Source: Candidatus Anaerobutyricum stercoripullorum
Lineage (GTDB): Bacteria; Bacillota; Clostridia; Lachnospirales; Lachnospiraceae
NCBI GenBank assembly: GCA_019114885.1
Contig: DXEQ01000131.1
Coordinates: 1 to 24,808, forward strand
Direction: 5' to 3'
Length of the DNA: 24,808 bases
Position 1 is the first letter of the stretch. Every line of letters starts with the position of its first letter. Positions 14,687-20,193 of this stretch are shown one piece after another. A model generated the notes under the pieces. It did not search any database. It was not told where the DNA came from and was given only the letters and a program-made list of their open reading frames with translations. The position numbers were made by a program, and so were the translations under genes.

Positions 14687-15355
14687 AGTTATAATCCTTT
14701 CTGATCGGTCCGGTACAGGATACCGCTCCGCCGCCTCCCGGCAGGAGGTATCATACTGTACCTTTATTTTATCTGGCCCCTGCAGCCATTTTATCCATAT
14801 TTTAACCTTTTGTGTCTGCACCGTCAACAAAAACAACGCGGCTCCAAACAGGATTCCTGTCGAATCCACACCCACGTCAAACAGCCGGCAGCTTCGCCCC
14901 GGCACAAAGTACTGATGCACCTCATCGCTGACAGCATACAGGATGCAAAAAGGGACCGTCCGGGCAAACAGGGGCAAAAAACCGCGAAAGGCTTCTCTTC
15001 CCGTCTGAAAAAGAGCCGGACGCTTCCCGGATACCAGCCGATGCATCAGACCATGGGTACAGACGATCACGGAAAACAGCGCATACTCTGTAAAATGTGC
15101 CAGCTTCCGCACCGGGGTCTCCAGAATACCGACCCATAACTCTGTCTTCTCCTGGTCTGCGCCAGCTCCAAGCAGAGTCAGCACACCCCGGACGATCCGC
15201 CCGCAGAGCCCACCGCTCAAATCGGAAGATCTCGAGGCGTCCTGAGCGGAAAAGGCAAAGATGAGCGCCATCATGCCCACGACCATGAGGCCGGTAAGCA
15301 AAAGGCAGACACCCGCTCTTTGGTGTCTGCCTTCTTTTTTATTCTTCGGTCTCAT
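13226..15355 (-). CDS. VanZ-family membrane domain continuous in frame with MurE (possible 709-residue fusion)
   Basis: From the ATG at 15355 the frame stays open through a VanZ-like domain and a hydrophilic linker into murE, with no stop between them. The VanZ part (residues 1-180) has a basic start and four hydrophobic segments (about 14-36, 83-105, 126-148, 158-180). It carries the family residues RKLAHFTEY at 83-91, SDEVHQYFVPGR at 143-154 and FDVGVDSTG at 159-167. Residues 181-223 form a polar linker, and MurE begins at Met224. The start has AGGAG nine bases upstream and overlaps rpoZ by 17 bases. Four segments with a positive N-terminus would leave MurE in the cytoplasm, where it works. 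VanZ-family function is poorly defined; one member gives low-level teicoplanin resistance. MurE also has its own start, so the fusion may not be the main product. Confidence 0.6.
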   Translation of the reverse strand: MRPKNKKEGRHQRAGVCLLLTGLMVVGMMALIFAFSAQDASRSSDLSGGLCGRIVRGVLTLLGAGADQEKTELWVGILETPVRKLAHFTEYALFSVIVCTHGLMHRLVSGKRPALFQTGREAFRGFLPLFARTVPFCILYAVSDEVHQYFVPGRSCRLFDVGVDSTGILFGAALFLLTVQTQKVKIWIKWLQGPDKIKVQYDTSCREAAERYPVPDRSERIITMRCIELLEGLTYECLQGDVQVSVSAVINDSRKIAEGCMFLCIRGAAFDGHSFAGEAAKAGAAVLVVEEPVDVPEHVTVIKVDNTRYAMALISAVWFGHPDQEITTIAVTGTKGKTTTTYMIKDLLEKCGHRTGVIGTIEVVIGEKHIPVNNTTPESYDIHRYFREMVEDGCDCVVMEASSQGFKLDRTAGIVFDYGLFTNLSPDHIGPNEHKDFAEYLSCKAKLFTQCKKGFANLDDEHFAEVTAQAVCPVQTFGLNEKADLRASDIALTRGTDFLGVDFTVSGLLEGRISCGVPGAFNVHNALGAICIALEMGADLAVINEALRSFTVKGRVQIIPTGYEYTLIVDYAHNAVALESILKTLREYQPARLISLFGCGGNRSKLRRFEMGEVSGRLADLTIITSDNPRFEEPQAIMDDILTGIRKTDGQYIAIIDRREAISYAMHHAQPGDIVVLAGKGHENYQEIKGRKYHMSEEEIVQDVLDGKY
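14719..14752 (-). repeat. Inverted repeats in the VanZ-MurE linker, upstream of the murE start
   Basis: GATACC and GGTATC (14719-14724 and 14747-14752) form an inverted repeat. Within it CCTCC/GGAGG (14734-14738 and 14744-14748) can pair around a five-base loop. The two stems share bases, so they are partly exclusive alternatives. The element ends about 33 bases before the murE ATG and could influence internal initiation. It is also in-frame coding sequence of the VanZ-MurE linker. Confidence 0.4.
15302..15340 (+). terminator. Strong terminator-like hairpin at the rpoZ/vanZ junction
   Basis: A perfect 12-base stem (15302-15313 with 15322-15333) with an eight-base loop is followed on the plus strand by C and six T residues (15335-15340), a textbook intrinsic terminator in that direction. 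On the minus strand, the direction of the operon, the stem is followed by TTGCTT after the two T residues that end the stem, so it may act as a partial terminator there. It lies just past the rpoZ stop and inside the first 20 codons of the VanZ frame. Confidence 0.6.
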
Positions 15356-15710
15356 CGGCGGATTCTCCTGCCTCAGAAGACTCTCCTTCAAAATCGATGG
15401 CATCGGATTCTTCCACTTCCTCGTCGATCGCATCCAGATTGTCCATGTCCATAAGATCGTCGTCAAAATCTACTTCTTCGTCTTCCTGCATGATCTTGAT
15501 CTTGCCGTCATACAGTTCCTTCACCGCGATGGACAGCGGCTTCTCTCCTTCGACTCCCTCCACCAGCGGTCTGGCTCCTCCGATCAGCTCCCTGGCTCTC
15601 TTGGAAGTGGCGATCACAATGGAGTAACGGCTGTTGATGGCCGGCTCTTCTCCACGGTATTCCTCACTGTTGATCTTCTCCATGAGTTCTGTATAAGATG
15701 GATGTAACAT
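15339..15710 (-). CDS. rpoZ: DNA-directed RNA polymerase omega subunit with long acidic tail
   Basis: Small RNA polymerase subunit that wraps the C-terminal part of beta-prime and aids assembly. The 123-residue product begins MLHPSYTEL and carries the omega core, including NSRYSIVIATSKRARELI (26-43) and PLSIAVKELYDGKI (58-71). After residue 75 comes a 48-residue tail with 26 Asp/Glu and no Lys or Arg, which the B. subtilis protein (about 67 residues) lacks. Start chosen at the ATG seven bases after AAAGGAG; an in-frame ATG seven codons upstream lacks a site. The order gmk-rpoZ is conserved. The stop lies 17 bases inside the following VanZ frame. Confidence 0.93.
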   Translation of the reverse strand: MLHPSYTELMEKINSEEYRGEEPAINSRYSIVIATSKRARELIGGARPLVEGVEGEKPLSIAVKELYDGKIKIMQEDEEVDFDDDLMDMDNLDAIDEEVEESDAIDFEGESSEAGESADETEE

Positions 15711-15783
15711 AACTAATCTCCTTTCTGTCATGACTGCTTCTCTTTTCGGGCTGTATGCGCCTTTTGCAAAGCGCTCCGTATTC

Positions 15784-16416
15784 TCAGCGATATTCTTTCA
15801 GTCCGTTTTTCAGGCTCTCGATAAACTCTTTTCTGCGGCTGACGCGGCAGGACTCACTCTCAATGATGGAGTGGATCTGCGCCATGCACTCCTCCAGCCT
15901 GCCCTCTTCATTATTGACAATATAATCATAGACCGCAATGCTCTCGGCTTCCTCCACCGCCCGGTGCATCCGCTTCTCGATGACTTCCGGCGCTTCGGTT
16001 CCCCGGCCCACAAGACGGTTCTTCAATACCTCGATGGACGGCGCGGTGATAAACAAAAGGATGGCGTCCGGATACTGCTCCTTGATCTTCATGGCTCCCT
16101 GCACTTCGATCTCCAGAATCACAACCTGCCCTTCCTCCAGACTGTCTTCCACGAACTTCCGCGGCGTGCCATAGTAATGTCCCACATACTGTGCGTATTC
16201 TATATATCCGTTATAATCGATCAGACTTAAGAATTCATTTTCTGTCTTGAAAAAATAATCCCTTCCGTCCACCTCGCCCTCTCTCGGCTTCCTTGTGGTG
16301 GCCGATATGGACAGGCGATATCCGTACTTGTCAACCAGAGCGCGGGACACCGTCCCCTTGCCTGCTCCGGAAAAACCGGAAATCACCACCAGCGTTCCTT
16401 TTTTATCCTTCATCAT
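15784..16416 (-). CDS. gmk: Guanylate kinase
   Basis: Phosphorylates GMP or dGMP to GDP or dGDP in purine nucleotide supply; cytosolic. The 210-residue product has the P-loop GFSGAGKGT (a variant of GPSGVGKGT) near residue 14. The GMP-binding stretch contains SISATTRKPREGEVDGRDYFF, followed by EIEVQGA and a lid with RLVGRGTE. Two adjacent ATGs (16416 and 16413) are both served by GAGAGG; the first is taken here. The start overlaps the 3' end of remA by 14 bases in another frame. The order yicC-remA-gmk-rpoZ is that of B. subtilis. Confidence 0.96.
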   Translation of the reverse strand: MMKDKKGTLVVISGFSGAGKGTVSRALVDKYGYRLSISATTRKPREGEVDGRDYFFKTENEFLSLIDYNGYIEYAQYVGHYYGTPRKFVEDSLEEGQVVILEIEVQGAMKIKEQYPDAILLFITAPSIEVLKNRLVGRGTEAPEVIEKRMHRAVEEAESIAVYDYIVNNEEGRLEECMAQIHSIIESESCRVSRRKEFIESLKNGLKEYR

Positions 16417-16678
16417 TCTCTTCCTCTCTACCGTCATACTTCCGGCCGCCCCAGCGGGCGGCAATCGTATCCGTCGTGAGCGCAGACAACACCAGATGGC
16501 CGCTCTCCATCACAAGAACGGTCCGCGTCCGCCGGCCGCAGGTGGCGTCCACCGCCTGCCCCTCGTCTCTGGCATTCTGGATCATCCTCTTGATGGGAGC
16601 CGCGTCCGTACTCACCATGGAGATGATCTTATCTCCGTTGACCATATTTCCAAAACCGATATTGATCAGATGTGCCAT
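16403..16678 (-). CDS. remA: Extracellular matrix regulator RemA (DUF370 family)
   Basis: Small DNA-binding protein; in B. subtilis RemA activates biofilm matrix and osmoprotection genes by binding repeated upstream sites as a ring-shaped oligomer. The 91-residue product matches the family from its first residues: NIGFGNMV at 6-13, MVSTDAAPIKRMI and DATCGRRTRTVLVM near 44-57. An acidic tail is added at the end. Start chosen at the ATG five bases after GGGAG, giving MAHLINIGFGN; another ATG four codons upstream is less well placed. Its target in an organism of this type cannot be read from the window. Confidence 0.93.
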   Translation of the reverse strand: MAHLINIGFGNMVNGDKIISMVSTDAAPIKRMIQNARDEGQAVDATCGRRTRTVLVMESGHLVLSALTTDTIAARWGGRKYDGREEENDEG

Positions 16679-16749
16679 AATCGCTCCCATCTGCCTGCGT
16701 ATATACAGGCGATTCTGCTATCTGTCCTTCGGCGCGCGCTCCGCCGCCG

Positions 16750-17628
16750 TCACTCGATATTCTGTACCTGCTCCCGGATCTTCTCGATCTCTGTCTTTAA
16801 GTCAATGGCCATATTGGATACCGTGATATCGTTGGCCTTCGACAGGATGGTATTGGCCTCCCGGTTCATCTCCTGCGCGATAAAATCAAGCTTCCTTCCC
16901 ACATTGCCGCCGCGCGTAAGTTCCTCCTCCATATTGGTGATATGGCTGCGCAGGCGGACAGTCTCTTCATCCACACAGATCTTATCGGCGTAGATGACCA
17001 CTTCCGTGGCAATCCGGCTCTCATCCACATTGGAATCGGCGAGAAGCTCCTTCACCTTATCCGTGAGCTTCTTCCGGTAATCACTCACCATCTGCGGATA
17101 CCTCTCCTCGATGGCGCTGATGTTGCCGGTCATACCGTGGAGCTTCCGGAGGATATCTTCCTTCAGCTGTTCTCCTTCTCTTACCCGACTCTCCATAAAC
17201 TGGGAGAGCGCCTGTCCCACAGCCAGAAGCAGCGTCTCTTCCACTTCTTCCGGAACAAGCTGTGCCTCCGAAAGCATCAGAACCTCCGGCATTCTTGCAA
17301 TTCTCACGGCAGAGGCGTCATTGTCGATACCAAGCTCTTCGGACAACTCCGAAAGGGCCCGGTAATACTCTCTGCCCAGTTCCTTATTCAGCTGCACGCA
17401 TGCCGCATGCTCTGATAAATCCTCATATCCGATGTAAACATCCAACTTCCCGCGGTGCACCGCCTTTTTGATGGCGCCGCGCACGGCATTCTCCAGAATG
17501 TTCAGCTTCTTCGGCATCTTGATATTCAGGTCACAGTATCTGTGGTTGACCGCCTTGATCTCCACAGTAATCTTGCATTGCTCGGTCACCATCTCACTGC
17601 GGCCAAATCCGGTCATGCTCTTGATCAA
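16750..17628 (-). CDS. yicC: YicC/YloC family endoribonuclease
   Basis: YicC-family proteins are reported to be RNA endonucleases (B. subtilis YloC, E. coli YicC). The 292-residue product has the N-terminal YicC domain beginning MIKSMTGFGRSE, the conserved VEIKAVNHRYCDLNIKMPK block, and the C-terminal DUF1732 part with GRKLDFIAQEMNREANTI near residue 250 and the ending DLKTEIEKIREQVQNIE. Start chosen at TTG 17628: it has GAGG eight bases upstream and gives the family N-terminus, while the ATG four codons later has no suitable site. A longer upstream reading starts within the promoter and is rejected. It is the first gene of the long operon, with its own strong promoter. Confidence 0.92.
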   Translation of the reverse strand: MIKSMTGFGRSEMVTEQCKITVEIKAVNHRYCDLNIKMPKKLNILENAVRGAIKKAVHRGKLDVYIGYEDLSEHAACVQLNKELGREYYRALSELSEELGIDNDASAVRIARMPEVLMLSEAQLVPEEVEETLLLAVGQALSQFMESRVREGEQLKEDILRKLHGMTGNISAIEERYPQMVSDYRKKLTDKVKELLADSNVDESRIATEVVIYADKICVDEETVRLRSHITNMEEELTRGGNVGRKLDFIAQEMNREANTILSKANDITVSNMAIDLKTEIEKIREQVQNIE

Positions 17629-17640
17629 TCTTTCCACCTC
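17626..17640 (-). promoter_or_regulatory. Ribosome binding site that decides the yicC TTG start
   Basis: A GGAGATGAGG stretch just upstream has its GAGG eight bases before TTG (17628-17626). The next ATG (17616) would sit 20 bases from this site with only a weak purine stretch in between. Confidence 0.55.
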
Positions 17641-17682
17641 ATCTCCTAATTGAGAAACCGCTGTGCAAAGCGCTTCCTTAAA

Positions 17683-17695
17683 GCCCCGCCGGGGC
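17683..17695 (-). other. GC-rich hairpin at the start of the yicC operon leader
   Basis: GCCCC-GGC-GGGGC followed by three T residues lies about six bases downstream of the predicted transcription start. It would form a stable 5'-terminal stem in the operon mRNA. The T-tract is too short for an efficient terminator. A second imperfect stem (around 17656-17678) follows before the yicC ribosome binding site. Confidence 0.4.
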
Positions 17696-17707
17696 CATAT
17701 CAGAAGT

Positions 17708-17736
17708 ATTATATATGAAAAAAAAGTGTTCGTCAA
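17708..17736 (-). promoter_or_regulatory. Strong sigma-A promoter of the yicC-to-thiN operon
   Basis: TTGACG (17736-17731) and a perfect TATAAT (17713-17708) are separated by exactly 17 bases; the spacer contains eight consecutive T residues. It stands in the 162-base gap between recU and yicC, about 80 bases before the TTG start. No clear terminator precedes it, so some transcription may also enter from recU. Confidence 0.8.
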
Positions 17737-17790
17737 TTTGTTTCTACCGGAACCATTGATCTCATTTCTTTCAGTTTTCGCAATCCCTCC

Positions 17791-18321
17791 CTACCGCTTC
17801 TCCAGATCTTTTTGCAGCGCTGTCAGATAGTGGATCGTGGCCCCGTTCCCCGTGGGCAGAAAGAACTCCCGGTCCAGTTCTTCGTATTTGAAATGTTTCG
17901 GGCCGCCGGCTTCCATCCGGTCCCAGTATTTTTTCAGTTCGGCGAAGCGCAGGTAATAGCACTCCTGCCGGTGGGAAAAGTAGATGAGCAGAAAGCTGAC
18001 GCCTTTCTGTTTCTCGTATCCTTCCATGAACTCCACCTGATGGCGGTGAATGTTCTGCATGGGAAATGTATCGGTATGACACTCTTTGGCGTCGAAACAG
18101 ACAGGAATCCCCTGCACCGCCCCGATGTAGTCCACCGTACTCTTTTTCTCAAAGTAAGCCAGGGTGATGTGCCGGCTGTTTTTATCAAAACGGACCGGTG
18201 TGATGGGGGTGGGTACTTTCTGGATGAGGGCCAGTCCTCTGTCTCTGTATTTTTCATTTGTGTAATTTACCATTTCTTCGAGGACGGAACCCCGCAGTCC
18301 TCTGGATGTCCATGTTGCCAT
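17791..18321 (-). CDS. recU: Holliday junction resolvase RecU
   Basis: Structure-specific endonuclease of Gram-positive bacteria that cuts Holliday junctions during recombination and chromosome segregation. The 176-residue product begins MATWTSRGLRGSVLEE and has the family core LALIQKVPTPITP at 30-42. Its PD-(D/E)XK nuclease site has Asp64 in STVDYIG and Asp77/Lys79 in FDAKE; the middle acidic residue is Asp where B. subtilis has Glu. QNIHRHQVEFM follows. The ATG at 18321 has GAGG six bases upstream. The gene starts 68 bases inside the end of the preceding pseudouridine synthase gene. It is not next to ponA, its frequent partner. Confidence 0.93.
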   Translation of the reverse strand: MATWTSRGLRGSVLEEMVNYTNEKYRDRGLALIQKVPTPITPVRFDKNSRHITLAYFEKKSTVDYIGAVQGIPVCFDAKECHTDTFPMQNIHRHQVEFMEGYEKQKGVSFLLIYFSHRQECYYLRFAELKKYWDRMEAGGPKHFKYEELDREFFLPTGNGATIHYLTALQKDLEKR

Positions 18322-19429
18322 CGTTTTCCTCGCTCCTGTCTGTTTTGCGACGGCAGCGGCCGTCTGCCTCTGTCTTTTTCCGGATACTGTCCGGCGACAA
18401 TCCGTACATTTCCATGGCGCGCACGAAGTCTTCCGGCGGCGGGTCAATGACATGCAGAGCTTTTTTGCCGTCCGGTTCGCCTGCCTGGCCTGCCATGGTC
18501 ACAATTGCCGTGCTCCCATCTTCCATCTGTCCGCCCGGCATCCGAATCTCATAACTGTGGAGCATCTGATAGTTGATGCCGGTCGTTCGTTTCAGGATAT
18601 CATTTTCCTTCCGGCTGCCGTACTTGTAATCACCCAGCACCGGATGTCCCTCCGAAGCCAGGTGGGCGCGGATCTGATGGCTCTTCCCTGTGATCAGCCG
18701 CACTTTGAGCAGGGTGGCCCGGGATGAGACGGCCAGTACCTGATACCAGGTCTCCACCGGTTCCGCCCCCTTCTCCGGATGGGTGAGAAGGGTCACCGTA
18801 TTTTTTTTCTCATCCTTATACAGCCATCCTCTGATCTTCCGGTCCTCTCTGAGGACTCCCTGCACGATGCACAGATAGTATTTTTCCATGCCGCGTTCCC
18901 GCAGCAGACGGGCAAGCTTCTGAAGCCCCGCCGTGGTGACGCCGCAAAGGACGATGCCGCTGGTGTTTCTGTCCAAGCGGTTTGCCACGGAAGGGCGGAA
19001 CCGCCGAAACATTTCCTCTGTCATCCCCATCTGCGCGCGGCAGTAATCCAGAAGGTAATCGTTGAGAGAATCGTCGTCCCTCTTTGCCTTCTGTGTCAGC
19101 ATACCTGCCGGTTTGTGGAAAATGAGCACATCGTCTGAGGAATAGAGCAGGCGCACCTGCGCGCGCAGTTTCTTTTCTTCCTCCGTGAGAGGGCCCTCCG
19201 TTCTGTCCTCCCCGGTAAACTTGCGCAGGGTCTCCTCCGCGAAAAAGATCTGAATAGCGTCGCCTTCTTTTATTTTTTCGCTGCCGTCTGCCCGGCCGGC
19301 GTTCAGCTTGATATTTTTCTTGCGGAGCATTTTGTGAATAAAACCGGAGGAAGCCTCCGGCAGATATCTGCCTAAAAACCGGTCAAACCGCTGTCCGGCC
19401 TCGGCCTTTGTCACGATGATCTCTCTCAT
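18254..19429 (-). CDS. RluC/RluD-type RNA pseudouridine synthase
   Basis: Converts uridine to pseudouridine in rRNA or a related RNA; which site cannot be read from sequence. The 391-residue product has an N-terminal S4-like RNA-binding domain (about 1-65) and then a RluA-family catalytic domain. This carries HKPAGMLTQ at 105-113, NRLDRNTSG at 150-158 with catalytic Asp153 (the usual His is Asn), and RLITGKSHQIRAHL later. A polar, basic extension of about 60 residues follows the catalytic domain; its last 22 codons overlap recU in another frame. The ATG overlaps the stop of the dehydrogenase gene as ATGA, with GGAAGG upstream. Confidence 0.9.
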   Translation of the reverse strand: MREIIVTKAEAGQRFDRFLGRYLPEASSGFIHKMLRKKNIKLNAGRADGSEKIKEGDAIQIFFAEETLRKFTGEDRTEGPLTEEEKKLRAQVRLLYSSDDVLIFHKPAGMLTQKAKRDDDSLNDYLLDYCRAQMGMTEEMFRRFRPSVANRLDRNTSGIVLCGVTTAGLQKLARLLRERGMEKYYLCIVQGVLREDRKIRGWLYKDEKKNTVTLLTHPEKGAEPVETWYQVLAVSSRATLLKVRLITGKSHQIRAHLASEGHPVLGDYKYGSRKENDILKRTTGINYQMLHSYEIRMPGGQMEDGSTAIVTMAGQAGEPDGKKALHVIDPPPEDFVRAMEMYGLSPDSIRKKTEADGRCRRKTDRSEENDGNMDIQRTAGFRPRRNGKLHK

Positions 19430-20193
19430 GATTTCTGCCTTCCCATGAAATGTAAGAATAATTTGTGGGGCAGCACCTTCGATGCAGTGTGGAAGAGCTT
19501 CATCGGCTTTCCGTAAACGGAAAGCTCCTTTCCCGCCAGACTGTCTTTCCACGCTTTTTTTACGACCTTCTTCGGGTCTGCCATGACCATTTTCTTGTAG
19601 GCCGGAAGGTGTTTCTTCTCCGCTGCCCGTTTGAAAAACTCCGTCCGGACCGCGCCCGGACAGACAACTGTGATATCATAGTTTTCTTCCCGGCATTCTG
19701 CCCGGAGACTGCGGACAAAGCTCAGCACAAAGGCTTTGGTGGCCGAGTAGACCGCAAATCCCGGCTGCGGGAGAAAGGCGGCGGCGGAAGCCACATAAAT
19801 CATCCTGCCTCCCTTTTCCATGTGCGGCAAAATGGTGGTTGTCAGTTCCACCACGCTGCGGCAGTTCAGATCCACCATCTCCAGCTGCTCTTCCACCGGA
19901 ATCTCATCGATTCTTCCCATGATGCCAAAACCGGCGCAGTGGATAAACAGGGCAATCTGTGCCCCGCTTTCCGCCAGTTCCTCTTGCAGGCTTTTTATAT
20001 CATCCCGGCTGGCAAGATCCAGCGCCAGAGTCCGGAAGTTCTCGTCCGGATAATGTTTCTGCCATGCCTCCAGCCGGTCCTGCCTTCTGGCGATCACCCA
20101 AATCTCATCCAGTCTGAGCTGCTCGCTTAAGACCAGTTTCACAAATTCCTTCCCCATACCGGAAGACGCTCCGGTGATGATCCCAATTCTCAT
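19426..20193 (-). CDS. Short-chain dehydrogenase/reductase, substrate unknown
   Basis: Rossmann-fold NAD(P)-dependent oxidoreductase of the classical SDR family. The 255-residue product has the cofactor motif TGASSGMG at 7-14, HCAGFG at 85-90 (where NNAG is usual), Asn110, Ser136 and the catalytic YSATK with Tyr149 and Lys153. PGAVRTEF follows the active site. An Arg pair after the second strand (ARRQDR) suggests NADP preference. Start and stop overlap the neighbouring genes by four bases each, so it is co-translated with RNA-modification genes. No role in RNA is implied by the sequence itself. Confidence 0.9.
   Translation of the reverse strand: MRIGIITGASSGMGKEFVKLVLSEQLRLDEIWVIARRQDRLEAWQKHYPDENFRTLALDLASRDDIKSLQEELAESGAQIALFIHCAGFGIMGRIDEIPVEEQLEMVDLNCRSVVELTTTILPHMEKGGRMIYVASAAAFLPQPGFAVYSATKAFVLSFVRSLRAECREENYDITVVCPGAVRTEFFKRAAEKKHLPAYKKMVMADPKKVVKKAWKDSLAGKELSVYGKPMKLFHTASKVLPHKLFLHFMGRQKS

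Noticed and set aside
15356..15466. Longer N-terminus for the VanZ frame starting inside rpoZ
   Set aside because: The extra 37 residues are a frame-shifted reading of the acidic tail of rpoZ and have no ribosome binding site; the ATG at 15355 does.
16690..16730. Possible promoter before remA (AGGACA, 17 bases, TATATA)
   Set aside because: Only four of six matches in each box and a better explanation as leader sequence with a small stem (GCCTG/CAGGC); not enough to call.
15750..17680. Shared AGCGCTTTGCA in the leaders of yicC and rpoZ
   Set aside because: Many 11-base repeats are expected by chance in a window of this size, and neither copy has a flanking conserved context.
17737..17790. 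A terminator for recU using the T8 run upstream of yicC
   Set aside because: The only preceding inverted repeat is GTTC/GAAC with a long loop; the T-run is better explained as the promoter spacer.
18322..18453. Longer N-terminus for RecU
   Set aside because: RecU proteins begin at the position corresponding to MATWTSRG; the extension overlaps the pseudouridine synthase gene and lacks a site.
18779..18812. Plus-strand hairpin GGTGA/TCACC followed by a T8 run inside the pseudouridine synthase gene
   Set aside because: The stem has only five pairs and the T-run is separated from it; antisense to the gene, so likely chance.
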